64,000 nt of DNA from Pomacea canaliculata (lineage: Eukaryota; Mollusca; Gastropoda; Architaenioglossa; Ampullariidae). Position 1 is the first letter of the stretch. Each line of letters starts with the position of its first letter. Under the pieces are notes generated by a model. That model saw nothing but the letters and a program-made list of their open reading frames with translations. It had not been told where the DNA came from and ran no database searches. Where the stretch lies: NCBI RefSeq assembly GCF_003073045.1, contig NC_037596.1:7087416-7151415 (forward strand). Reading direction: 5' to 3'. Position numbers and translations under genes: made by a program. Below are positions 46,466 to 59,579 of this stretch, piece by piece.

Positions 46466-48516
46466 CTGAAAAATAAAACAAACAAATAAAACACATGAGC
46501 TGGATTGTGAAACAGAGAAAAACAATATAACAAGGTTTGGAATGTAGTAAATTAAGGGTTAATTTCGTGAAGGGGTAGATAGATCAATTGATAGATGGAT
46601 TAATGTATGAAAGCCGATCGCTGTACCTGTCAATGCAAGTTGCATCAGGAGGTTAACAGTCCACACAACACACGAACAGTACAATATAGCTTGCTAGTTT
46701 AGGTCACACTACAGATGGAGTGTTCAAGTATTATTTATTAACTTGCCGCAATCTCTTATCTCAGAAGTATAATGCTTAAGGAGGTTTAACCTTTAACCTT
46801 CTCTGACGTCAAGAGAGCCACGTGCGCGCATCCATCATTGGCTATACACTGTACAACTGTCTCCGCGAAACCGTGAAGACAAACCTGTGGCCATAGTTAT
46901 GAAGGGAAAGTAAGTCGTTTCCTCAGGGCAAAATTATCAGCTCAAGGAGAAGAGTTTCATTTCCGAAGATATAAAGCGGTGTCCAGATTCCGCAGACACT
47001 GCCTCATGTTTTTTTGCCTCAGGACACCTTTGCCACCGATTTATACCTAAGGGGTTAGGACGCTTTTCTCAGTTCAACGACTTACCCTCGCTTCGTGACT
47101 ACGGCTTTCATGAAGAGTCACGCTTGGTTTGTGGGATAGATGGGCTCTTCATATTTCCCCTGCTGTATAGTAGTTAAAATCCTTTGGGTTTTGGGGTACC
47201 AAAAATGTGAAGCTCATAATAAACTTGCAAGTTTCTATGTGATCTTTTAAAATTGTATATCCTTACTTCACAGTAACTTAATTGTACGCAAGAATCCTCT
47301 GGAGTCTTGGTAAATGGCACCTATCAGAAATTCGATGATCAATAAATCTTGAAAGTTTATATAAAATGGTATCAATTAGTCTTTAAAACTGATGTATTTC
47401 CAAAACTATCTTTTGCGAACTGAAGATTGGCTTAGCATTCGCAGCTAATTCTGGTTGTCACGTGGATTAAGGATCTTAAGTAAGCATCCTTACACGCATG
47501 CGCTGAGTATGCCGTGATAATACGATAATCCATCTTGTACGAGGATTCAAAAATTCTCTTTGTGACAGCCGTCCCCTCCTGATCTCCCCTAGCAGGCTTG
47601 TTTTCAGTGTGACGAGAGCAAGTACATGTCAGCACCACACCTTAAATGATAATGGGATTACACCCTTGTTTACCAACATGTTGGGGCTGCAGGTGTCTTT
47701 TTTGTCACCATTTCATTTTTTTTTTTTCTTTCTGCGCTTTGTCATTCCTGGCTTAAAGGCTTACTATAGTCTTAAACTCGTGACGTCATACATGCCAACG
47801 GACACGCCTAATATAGGGTCCAAATTGACCCATAGGATGTAGCCATGATGTTGTAGGAGCATCCGATGTCGGTCCCTCCCCATTGCCTGTGTTTTTCGAC
47901 ATTTTTTTAGCGCATGGCGGTGTTTGTTAGTTTGCATCTGGTGATCAGTTGTGGGGTGTAAGGATTTGTCCACGTGTGATGAGCTCAACCGCGTCGTTTG
48001 AAGCAATGATCGAATTATTTTACACCCGTAAGAAGCTCTAGTGGCGTTCTTTCCTGACGAGACAATAATCAGTGGAATCAAGAACAAGGGATATTTGCAG
48101 CAACCGAGGAACTGAAGTTAGATGAGTGACAAAAATTATGTCGTGGTGAGTTCAAAACGATGATAACATTTCGGTTAGTCCCAGACGAGTTTTAACAGGG
48201 TAAGGATACAAGAATTGTTATGTTGTGGTTACCAGAAAGGGTTTAAGGAATAAGATTGTGTGGTTAGTGAGAAACATCATTTTAACAGGAAGAGGTAGGA
48301 ACAAAGGTTATATCAGGAACTACAGTCAGTAGGAATTTCGTGCCCAGAGAAGTGACCAAAAGAAAATCACTTCTTTAGGTCTCACGGTTACAAGACTACA
48401 GCACTGTCCTAGTTACCCGTTCCCTCCCCAGTTCGTCATGGTAACCAAGTTCACTTCACGCGCAGATTTACACCATGAAGGACGAGGTGGAGCACACACA
48501 AACACAAGGAAGATAA
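46466..48516. other. no gene seen
   Basis: Open frames at 47432-47638 and 47764-48087 on the minus strand have no domain I know. The 5' exons of the gene at 45852-46465 may be hidden here. Confidence 0.4.
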
Positions 48517-51367
48517 CTACGAGCCTTGTTCACACAAACCCTTGTTCACACAAACATTTCCCTCACCTTTGCCTGGGCAGCACATTCGGAATGGCATGAA
48601 CCCGGCAGTAATGTCTTGACAAGAATAGGGCAGCATCTGTTTCCTCTTGTCGGCGATCAGCTCTACCGCCTCTGGGGACAAGAGGCCGCCGTCTGCTCCC
48701 AACACTTGCGTCAAGACCATCATGCACCGCTGTGTCACGCTGGAGTGGCCCACGCTTCCGGTCGCCTGTCCGGGATTGCCGTAGGTCTCAAGCAAGCCTC
48801 TCGGAGCCTGTTGCTGTCCTGCTGGCATCGGTGCTGCCGCTGGCGTCTTTCTCTGCATGGCATTCATCATGGCCATTGTCATCATCATGTTTTCTCCCCC
48901 GCCACTCCCCATGAGGGACGCCAGCAGCAGTGGGTTCATCCCTCTCCCACCGTTCCTATTGCTGCTCATCTCTGAGATCACCTTGTTGAGGGTTTGATGC
49001 GACAGACACTCCTCCAATGTCTGTTGGAAGCCGGGTGACATGGCTGACATGATGCTGGCCATGTTGGACACGCTTCCGCCAGCCAGGACGCCAGCAGCCT
49101 CGCATGTGTGCTCGGACTGAGGGTGGTGGCAGCTGAACATGAGCCCCGGTACCTGGGCTCCCGGGGGTGCGGCGGCCGTTGGGTCCACGCAGCCATGAGA
49201 CTCGTAGTGCTGAGTAATGCCCATGCGGCGGCCGAGGTTCGAAGCTGCCATTTGGATCTCTGGCGGGATGATGGCGTTGCTGACAGGCGCCTCCTGATGG
49301 TGAGGCTGCGGCTGTTGTGCTGGCGGTTGTGGTAGGAGTGATGGTAGGGGTTGTTGCCCCCAGGAGCTTGGAGCAGGAGGCTTCATTCCAATGGCGTTGA
49401 CAGCATCAAGGTTTAGTCCCATGGGGCCTCGGTTCACCACTGGCATGGGCATCTGCACAGAGGGTGCTGCCGGCGCCGGAGTCCCTCCTGCGTATGGATC
49501 CGACCCTGCCGCTCCGACATTGCTAGGAGAGCCTCCTGAAACTCCTGCCACGCTCCACAAGTTGTTGTTTTGGTTAGGATCGAGTGTGGGGGCATCTACA
49601 ATCACGCCATTCGTCGTCGGAAGAACGGGCAGCTGTGGTGTTCAGGAAAAACTGCCCGAAACCTCCGAGGTCTGGACCAGCGGCAGAGACAGGAGCAGGG
49701 ACCACGGTCGTGGCGTTCTGCTGCTGCGACAGGGTGCTGCCCTGCGTGGTGACAGGATTCAGCAAGCCCATGACATTTTGTAGGAAATTCATTGGCGACT
49801 GGGGCTGACTGTTGTTTGTGGAAATGTTAGCGACTTCCACAAAAGGGTCTGGCAGCTGCTGCGCGGAGATGTTGAGTGGCAGGTCAAGGGCTGAGGGAGG
49901 TGCAATAGGAGGATTCAAGGAAGCTGAGACTGGATTAGAGACAGAGCCGGAGTTGGAGGGACCACTGGTCAGGCTGTACAGATACTGAAGTAAGGAGTCT
50001 GGAACTGTTCCCACTGATAACAGAAATAACTTCGGTTTTCTTTCTTTCTCATGTGCTTATTTCTCTAGATGTTCTTGATGTTTGCGCGCGTGTGTGATTG
50101 CTTTAATACTTGCAATTGTGTGTATGAAAGGTTTTCTTTTTTCTTTCTATTGTTTTTATTTGCATATATGTTCTCAGTGTGAGCGCGCACGTGTATGTGC
50201 CTGTGTAAGTGCATGTGTGAACGCGCGCGAGAGAGAGACAAATGATAGAAAAAGAGAGAACAGAACATTCCCTTTCTCTCCAATATTTTCCCTAGCTTTT
50301 TTTCTTATATATGGCAAAATTCTGTTTTTTTAACTTTTTAAATACTTGCACACAAGATCATTTACGACATCATGCATTTGAATGCTTCATCGTTTTTCTC
50401 GTCTGATGCACAAAGGAGGGAGGTGACAGGTCTAAAGGCATATGGCAATCGATGAAGGATAAAAATCACCAATGGTCTGGTCCTTACCTTGTGCTAATAC
50501 TTGTACATCTGGAAGAAAAATAGAAATTTCATTAATAGCAAAATATCAAACAACCAACTTACTTATTTGGGTGTTTCCGTTTGTTTTCATATGCATTAAC
50601 ATTGAGTTTAAAAGTCTGCTTCAAAATACAGAAAGAAAAGAAGACTGGAAGGATTCAAGAAAGAGACTGAAAAAAAAACCAGAACAGAAATGAAAGAAAA
50701 ATAAAAAAAAAAAATTAAAAAAGCAAAGTAAGATATAAGCCATACTTCTGGGCTTGTGCACATTTGTTGTTGGGGGAAATCGAGCAATAAAGTAATGTCA
50801 AATGGAATTGCAGACTTTGTACACCATTTTCACAATATTCGTACATACAGGTATACGTAGAAAAGAGTTTACACTAGTTCACTAGTTGTTGTATATTCTG
50901 TTGCTTGAAATAAGCAATCACCTTTTTCTGGATATTGTTAGGCCCCTTAACAATCTATCTCTAAGGCTGGCGATCTTTCATTGTCAGTTAAAAAATTGAA
51001 AACACTTTTTATAGATAAATGTTTACAATTTCGTGACCTAGATTTCTATATTATTTATTGTTTCTATATATTTACAATACTTTAATTTATATTTGCATAA
51101 TCAAATACAGATGAAAAGCAAGTTTCTTTTTAACCGCTAATTACATTTAAACCATTATTTGTTTTAAATGCAGATGCTAAACACAATACTTCATAAACTA
51201 TTTGAAAAATGTGCTTGTGGCAACCATCTAAGGTAACCACGACACTGATGTAGTGTCCCAGCACTTCACCTGTAAGTGACTGTTAGACGGAGTTTAGACA
51301 TACCTTGTCGAGAAACAAATAAAAGCATTCCAAAGACGACCACGTGAAACTGCCTCGCTTCCATCAT
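48517..51367 (-). CDS. secreted Met/Pro/Gln/Asn-rich protein, unknown family
   Basis: Minus-strand exons: 51367-51304 (signal peptide MMEARQFHVVVFGMLLFVSR, donor gtatgt, phase 1), a 21-nt micro-exon 50508-50488 (acceptor ttttcttccag, donor gtaagg) and 50013-48517 ending in TAG. The joins read ...RQDVQVLAQVGTVPDSLLQY, in frame. The body is rich in Pro, Gln, Asn, Ser and Met (GENMMMTMAMMNAM). Cysteines are confined to the C-terminal half, ending in a cluster FRMCCPGKGEGNVCVNKGLC. No transmembrane segment after the signal peptide; probably extracellular. Near 49630-49655 the coding frame switches: the text ...GQFFLNTTA continues sensibly only one frame over as LPVLPTTNGVIVDAPT. This may be an indel in the assembly, a decayed gene, or an unusual short intron (TTTTTCCTGAACACCACAG resembles an acceptor). 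The composition recalls matrix-type secreted proteins, but that is only a guess. Confidence 0.72.
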
Positions 51368-54300
51368 TTCGAAAAGATGAACAGACACGGGCCGTGACAC
51401 CCAACAAACACTAGTCTGCACAGAAATGAGCTTTGATGATGTTAGGTGCAGACTTTGGGCATGTGCCAAACGGTGTTCGTGGAAAGTGCCAAAGGATTTT
51501 CTACTTATATATGCATATATGTGTATATATCATCCTGATACTCTCTCCGCATTTTCCTTGGGTTGGTCCTTCCCTCGTGTGTCACATACGTCACGCCATC
51601 CCATCAATTTACAGTCACGAAGGGAAGACTTCTACTGGTTTTCGACACACCCACTCTGTTCTCACCTGACGTCTGACTCGCCGAAAGCATCATGTCACCA
51701 GCTTCCAGTGTCCTTGTTTTCTGTCCTTTCTCATCTTGTTTTTCTTCATCGTGTCAGCTCTTGTAAATATCTTTTTTTATTTTTACATTGTTTTTCACGA
51801 ACCTTTTGAACTTTTAAAATCTGTTTTTGTAAGCGTTTGTTGTTTTAACCTGTTTGCATCTGACTTCAGGCACACCTTGCCTCCCTTCCCCGAATAATTA
51901 GAGAAATTCAATATGAGATTATATTAGAAGTTGTAACATATGTATTATGACATTTGAGATGAATTTTTGGCATATTTCCCTCTAAATGTAAACAAAAGTT
52001 GTTGACTGTGTTTTTTTTTACGTTCTTTTATTTATGGTTTTGAACTTGTTTTGTTAATGGGGTTTTGTTGTGTTTTCACCGGGTTGAGAGCAGTTAGTGG
52101 GTAACTAAGAATGACCTGATTATTATGATGTATAACACTTCTAGAGGCGCTACAGGGATTTCATATTTGCATAAATATAGAGTAACTTGTCCAGAACATT
52201 GTGAGTACTGTTCGTTAGAAAAAAACAATAATTATAATAATTATAATATTGCGTTAACTAGAAAGCTGGGTACCTTTTTGAGACCATGTATGCACCGACA
52301 GACTAATGAGCAACACAAAAACGCAGAAAAAGGGGAAATAGGAGACTTACCGAAAAAAGGTGTTTAACATTTTAATATTTTGCATATACTTCTTCTTAAT
52401 CCTCACACACAGATAAGGAATAACTCTGAAGGGATCAGGAAAACACCTATATACATTAACGCATATAGACTAATATGTAATACAGAAACATGAGGAATAT
52501 CAAAAACCAAAAGTTTCAATATGCTTCGCAAAAGAAAGTTTAATGAAAAAAGAAAGACACAAATTCACACAAAACACATACCAACACAGACAAACAAACA
52601 AACAGACAAAAACACATCGACAGCCATAAACACGTATACATTCGGACAACGATAAAATGTGCGCAGTTTTAGATAAATGCAAACATGCATGACAGAAAAA
52701 AGGGCGAAATGAAGCCGCCATCTACTGATTTACTAGCTTACTATGAGATTTTTTTATGCTTTTAAATAAATAACAGCATTAACGAGTTGAGGAACCGCCT
52801 AAGGACAATTAGGACACAGCTTGAAGGGTGGACTGCAGTCATACGTCACCCACACCCCAAGCGGTAGTGCAGGTGACATAACGAATCTCAGAAAGCTTTC
52901 ATAAAGATTTTTTTCCTTGGGATGCTCTACTATTATGCACTGCCCGTAGTTGAAAAACGGTACAAGGTCTTGTGGTGTTTACACGCAGCTACACCTTGTC
53001 CTGAAAGTACACCTAAACATTGCCCTTCTAACCTAGCTGTCACCGGAAAATAAATGATCAGACAAAACTACATTGCTGACGATGTTTCACTCCTGGTGCT
53101 TTGCCCTCTTGAGTCTTACTAGAAAACTGATGGGATACCAAACTTTGTAAACACATTTTTTTAAAAGAGGTATTGCGAAGAAAAACATGAAAATAAGTTT
53201 TTTTCCTCGACTTTGTGTCATACACTTCTTCACTCTTGTTTTCATGACAAGGACTCAAGAAATAAATAGCCCAGGATTGATGTGACATAATCTTTTTTTA
53301 TATAAGAACTGGGTTTTTTTTATTCAGTAGACACAAATAACAAAATATGGCGTTGCGTATCATTCAAAAACATCTTTTATTCTTAAAACATATTCGTTCA
53401 GTACAATGGGAGAGACATTTAAGACTGTAAAAGTTTAAGAAAGGAATGAAAAAAAAAAGGGAAATAAAAAAAAAAGTCCAAGGTTCAAGGTATACCCCAC
53501 GGATTGTCTGTTAAGAAACGGTGACTTAAAGCTTGGTTCTAATTTCTTGCCCGGAACATACATCTTTCAACATAAGCCGCGGACATGTCGAGTTTACTTT
53601 ACCGCCTTCCTGACGGAACAGGAAAGATCACTCTGCGGTATATCACTCGGCGAGGAAGTGTTTGAGTTACGTCCCCTGGAGCATCGTAACGATTATGGTA
53701 ATTTGCTATGGCTGAAGGGAAAGTAGAGACTGATTTAATCTAAAAGCCTCATAAAAAATGCTTGATAAGCTTGTTCGTCATCATGTCAACTATATCAAGT
53801 AGGTCCTCTCCTGAGATGACAAGACAGACTTCGGTTTTCTTTTTCCTTGGGTCTTATGAAGAGGCTTTACTCTCCTTAAAAATCCCCCATTTCTAACTTC
53901 GTATGCTTACTGGTACTGTACTAGCCCTAAGGAAACCAGTTTACACTCCCAAGCCTACTAGCATCCCATAATACTCGTCATGTCATAACACATCTTTTGT
54001 TTCGTCCTTTACGGAAATAGCATCTTGCCCTACACCACTGAATCATTCTCTTAATAAAATTCTAAAAATATAAAAAAAAACTTTCCCCTTTTAATAAGTG
54101 GCATCATTAGTCCACTCCCATTAGTGCACTCCCATAAAGTTGTCAGTTATTCCATTCTACACAAAATAATTCATCATCCTTTTATAAATTGCTGTTAATT
54201 ATAAAGGGATTCAACCATCGCGTGTTTTCGTTTTTCTTCATTCTGTAGACAAAAGCATTAAAAGAAAGTAGAAAAGAGTGAAGGCTTTTCCCGAGGCTGT

Positions 54301-54816
54301 GGTCTTGAGAACTAACCAACAATAAATCCAAAAAAAAATATTATGAAATACAATGTATGTAATGTTCTTAAAATGTGAGCATCGCATTGTAAGCTTTTAC
54401 GAAGGTAATACAACTAAATGCTTGCTGTCGTATTATGGATATCGACTTTTTAATCAAGTTTTAATGAAAGTCTAGCAACGGAACATGTTTACTAATAGCA
54501 TTAACGACACCAGTTAACACAGATATTAAGAATATCCGAATTATTTACTGGTATGTTTTTAATTTAGAAGTCTGTCTGATGAGAATAACTATTCTATAAA
54601 CAGATTATTATTTTATTTCAATTAATTGATTAACTCTTAAGTTTTCAATTCAGTCTCGGCCTATACATCTTTAGAAACTGACTTCGGTGAAACACTCTGG
54701 TGAAGTATAAGTGTAACGATCTCTGACCAGCGTTACCAGTAATGCTTGCTGTAGGTCAAAGTTTAGAAGCTTTGATAAAGATATTACTTCATTCTCAAGA
54801 CACTGTACTGAATTCT
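51368..54816. other. no gene seen; upstream flank of the secreted-protein gene
   Basis: AT-rich, many short open frames without domain or splice support. The promoter of the minus-strand gene ending at 48517 should lie just above 51367; no clear TATA box was identified. Confidence 0.45.
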
Positions 54817-54879
54817 TTTGTTTGTTTGTTTGTTTGTTTGTTTGTTTGTTTGTTTGTTTGTTTGTTTGTTTGTTTGTTT
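54817..54879. repeat. (GTTT)n microsatellite
   Basis: Perfect GTTT tandem run; the poly(NKQT) reading on the other strand is an artefact. Confidence 0.96.
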
Positions 54880-57800
54880 ATTTAAATTGTTCAATAAATT
54901 TTTTCTTGTTGTTTTTGATTGCAAAGCCATGGATACAAAACCATGGGTATAGCTATGACAGTGATAATGACGGTGGCAGTGACAACTAAAATAGTAATGA
55001 CAATAACAAAACATCAACAATCTTTCTAAAAATTATATGGAAACATTTGCCTTGGCATTTAACCTGTGTTTAGTTTCAACCGTCACTATTCTAGTTATCG
55101 AAATAATATTCCCACCATTTTCCTCTCACTCCTTTATCTCCTCTTTATTTTAAAATTATTAAAAGTCTCGCCTTGTTGGATTTTGGCTACTAGTTGCCCA
55201 TAAAAGGGCAGCAACCCTATCTTTCCCTCCCTTGCTTATCGTGTTATCGTGTGACCGCGTTATCATCCTCTCCCCTTCCTCCCACTCCGCTCCCACGGCA
55301 ATTAGCCAATCAAGAACTGGGCAATGAAAAATGGGCGCAAAATAAAAATAAAATTTGTGCCTAAAAATGTCTGACATTTATCACACACAGAGTTTGCGCT
55401 TACGAAATCTCTTCCACGTCTTTCAATGGCCTGACTGTTCTCTACTCAGCCTGCCTACACCTGCTCGTCAGCCTGCCACGTGGCACATTGTCTTTTGATG
55501 TTCACCGGCCTCGTGAACAGGAGCAGCGCAGTGATGTAAGCAGCTAGCGTATGGGTTAGCACAAGTAGATATGCAAGCACCTTCAGACAGCGACAAGGTG
55601 GACAAGGGGGGGACACCTGCATTGTTAATGACATGCTCACATCGGATGACTCACCCCTTGCAAATTATTATTAACTACGTAGAATTCGTGACTAGCATTT
55701 TAAAGAAAATACTTTTTTCTTTATTTTATCTAGAAATTACTTGAGAGGATGCACGCGTGATGAATGCTTTGTCTAAGACAAGAGCAAAGGACACATGTTG
55801 GAATCACCAACGAGTACATCCGGGTTTCGAATGGCGACAAAAATCGAGTGCAAGCAACAGGATTTGATGGAATGCGAACACCATTTTGTCTTTCCTCGCG
55901 ACATTAACAGACGGTAACTTTATGTTTTATACAAACATGCAAAACTCATTTTCAAATTGAAATGATTTATAAACACGGGGGCAGCAGCTGCTTAAATTTA
56001 ATTTTTGTGGAGGAACAGTGACAAGATTAACTAACGACTGACTGTAAATGCAAACTGACTTGTCTCTTGTCTTGATGGAAACCTATCTGATGCACTGATG
56101 CTTTTGGTGTAGACAATGCATGAATCTTTCTTTTGGCGAGGTGTCATCCATAGCAGAGGAGGCTCTCTTCTTTTAATTATGTCAGTCCAATATCAAAGAG
56201 AAAATTAGCGATACATATATGGAAAGTTTTAAAATGTGAATTTATAGACTTTGGTTCTCCGGGTTAGCAAGGAGCAACACAAGTAGGCCACTCTGTCCCT
56301 CTTTGTGTGTGCCTGCGAGTGCATGTGTGTGTGGACTATATTTTGTGCATTTAGTTATGACTTCAGCCCAAGAGTACGCATCTAAAGACTTAAAAAGCGA
56401 ACATTAATAGCACAACAAGAACAAAGAAAAAAAGATGCCACAAATAATTCCTAGTCAACCAGAACAAACATTTTATTTTCCAAAAAAGCATCTATTTGTA
56501 CAGTCACAGACTATGTAATACCCGCTGGCCTAAGCTTTGTTAACATATTTTTAGAGCATCCTTAGTTTTAAGTTGAGAGTTATATAGCCTCTTGTGGATG
56601 TTGGTTCCCTGTTTTATCATAAGTTTTTTTCCCCTTCTTTTCCAGAAACTTTGATATTATGTCATCATCATTTTTTCTAAATGATTTTTGATACAATTTT
56701 ATTTTCGAGGACTTAAACACACAAAAAGCAATTGTTAAGCGTGGATTCATAATACCATCATTTAAAAAACTGCAGAGGAGTGTCAAGCAGTCTATTCAGA
56801 TCAATGCTTCTCAGAATTCGAGAACTGGTTGAACATGAACTACTTGGTTTGAATTTCGAGTATCTAGCTTTTACTGCGGACACCGGCAGTGCTCACCTAG
56901 CTCTCCAGTGATATAATTTTGAGAAAAAAATCACGCTGTATAATATCCATTCTACAGGTTTCAAATATAAATCCGCGGGTAGTTTCTAGAAAAAAGTATG
57001 GCTTATTAATTCATATTTAATTAGGTACAAACATGGATATTTATATACATATGGAACAATAATATAAAAGTCTTCAGCGACAGTGCATTCTGGGTAAAGC
57101 TACAAGCCTTCGAGTGTCACACCTGTACCAGCTACCTGTAATTATTACACCACATGCAATTTTTTTCTCAAAAAAAAAGAAAATAAAGAAAGAAAGAAAG
57201 TGAGGGTTTTTGTCAATGTCTTGTGACTAAAATAAGCAAATATACTAGTCAGCGCTCTGAAAGAGTCACCTTCACGGTTAGTCTCTTGCTCTCCATTTCC
57301 TTTCTCTCCAGTTTATCTTTATAAAGGCAGTCAGCAGTGAATAAGCAAGTATCGCAACAGAATAAGTGAGGCAGAGTTGGGTTGTTGTTTTTTTTTTTTT
57401 TTTTTTGTAATTTGGTGAATGGGACTGTAAAATCACTGTTAGGCAGAAGCACTTTCCCTGTTAATTTTTTTCTCAGCCACGAAGCGTGTAGCTCTTCTCT
57501 CTTCCGACTCTGCTTCTTCTAATTCTGTTCCATCATCGTCGTCGTCGTCATAATAATCCTCACAAATCTCATCCTTGCATTAACAAAGTCTACTTCATTA
57601 TCAACGTGGTGCAATACGTTTTTCGTGATTAGCAAGTACAGTTTATCTCTGATCTTCTGACAGACACAACAAGTGAACTGTGCTACTAAATTCTCTAACG
57701 AAGCATAGAGATCTTTCACCGAAAAGTGTAACTTGGAACTAAAAATTTCATGGGTAAACATTCCATCAACATCAACTTGGCTTCTACTGTCCACTGGACT

Positions 57801-58964
57801 AAAATTATATTAGGAATTTCAAATTCGAAAACAATCCACATCTGCTTTACTTTAGTTAACTAGACAGCCTTCAGGTAATATCTATAACAGTCTATGTAAC
57901 AACTTCCAGGTTCTGCCTACATCACAGCATGCACACACCTTATACAAAATTCAAATGAAATACGTTGGTTCTCAATCTTTTCTGCTCAAATCGTTAAGGA
58001 TTACAAAGAATTGCTTACAGGCGTGTCTAAAATATATCTGCAGGTCGGTTCTCGGATGCTGACATGTTAGCATTTAATAGAATAATAAAAAAAATCAGGA
58101 ACCATACGTCCATAAAAATTTGTGGACGCTTTTGCGAGACCTAGGAACAAACTGGCAAAAGCACAGTAAAAGTTTTTTCCTTAGGTTCTTCGAACTGAAA
58201 GTTCGGAACTTCCGTGACGTGTGTATTTTCTTCCCAAACATATTTCAGGCAACAAACAAAACTGGTCCCGTTGATCAGCTCACTGGTTCCCTTACCAGTG
58301 GTCTCAAGTTATTGCAACTCTGTTTATCATTATTATGTCAGGTCCTGGAAATGCAAGTCCGTTTATAAATACACTCGCGAATTCAGGCACATATACATTC
58401 TTACATTCATGTACATACATTATATAAAACATCGTTGAAAACTCTTGGACTTTTTGAAGTTAATTTTGCGTGAATCCATTGTTCATCCAATGCTCAGCTC
58501 TGAAATCCCATCACCACCCGACTTTCCATCGGGTAGCTAAATGTTTGCACACGACTTTTAAGGAAGTGAAGCGAGTGGGACGTCGTTCCTGGATCACTCA
58601 GTTTATCTGTGAGTAGCTTCGGTGCTACTCGAGTTCTGAGCTGTGGGTAGCTCTCTTCATCGTGGGTTATTCACGGAGGGACCTGACAGGTAGACAAATA
58701 AGCCTTCACCTGTTTGTATGCCTCCAGTCTCCAATCAAATAATAACATCTCTACCAACAAGCCTTCTTCAAATCTTGTAATGCAAACTGTTGACTATAAT
58801 GATATAAAATAGCAAATTTTTATGTTTTACTTTGTTGTTTGTGTGTTTGCATGAGTGGGGGAGTGCGCATGTGTTGGAGTTAGAAACGAGGTGAACTGAG
58901 TTACTTAAAATTAACTATTGTCTTATTTGTAATCTGTGATTTTCACTTTCAGAGTATTTTACGA
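54880..58964. other. no gene seen
   Basis: AT-rich spacer. Possible islands are 55180-55330 (GC-richer, with CCAAT-type AGCCAATCAAG) and 57480-57790 (open minus-strand frame without a domain). Short A and T runs. No splice-supported exon. Confidence 0.4.
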
Positions 58965-59215
58965 GTAGAAGAACAAGGCCATCATCTTCATTAAACTGGA
59001 CACGTGATCAGAAGCGACAATTGGATCCATCACCAGAAATGCTTTACACTCAATTCTTTAAGAGGAAACAGCATGGAACACCTGGACGGTGGAGGCAGAC
59101 CTACACACCCCAAACTACACCCCAGAGCACTCAAGAAACAGGCTCAAAACAAATAGGAGGTACCTTTTCTACACGTCAGCAAGGAATTATGGGTAGTAAC
59201 TGATGTCATAAAGAT
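58965..59215 (+). mobile_element. possible LINE ORF2 C-terminal scrap
   Basis: Frames read about TGHVIRSDNWIHHQ and GTPGRWRQTYTPQT, loosely like the GHVxRxDN...GRPKTTWRRT ending of some LINE ORF2 proteins. Too short and too diverged to be sure. Confidence 0.25.
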
Positions 59216-59579
59216 AGGAAAAGCTAAAAGAATGAGGCAAACCTAAACCAAAAAAAAAAGAGCTGGGGGCAACTAATAAACTGGGAAAAATTAATCTTGT
59301 ATATATTTTGACTAAAAGACTATAGGGAATATTTTCTTGGTTTTAGTGTATATTTATATGAGGTTTGGGTGATGTTGAGGAACAGTTTCCTGAGAAATCT
59401 TTCAAGCTAACTTCTATTACCAAACCCAATAATAATGATGTGATTATGTTCACTAAATCTTCATCGTAGGATAACCCCATGTCAGCTGCCAGCAGGACAA
59501 ATTTTCACTGATGGGGGAGCCGGGGGATGCCAAGAAAGTCGCCTTGCTGTTCCTCCGAAATAGTTGTTGCTAGGCGACA

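Noticed and set aside
47764-48087. 107-codon minus-strand frame
   Set aside because: No domain recognised; may be part of a dispersed repeat, but this cannot be shown from one copy.
48526-48975. Plus-strand 149-codon frame opposite the secreted-protein gene
   Set aside because: Antisense shadow of a GC-rich coding exon; the minus-strand reading has signal peptide and exon phasing.
55455-55640. 61-codon minus-strand frame with a hydrophobic stretch (LAYLLVLTHTLAAYITALLL)
   Set aside because: Could be a membrane segment, but it has no splice support, no neighbours and no recognisable family; chance in AT-rich DNA is likely.
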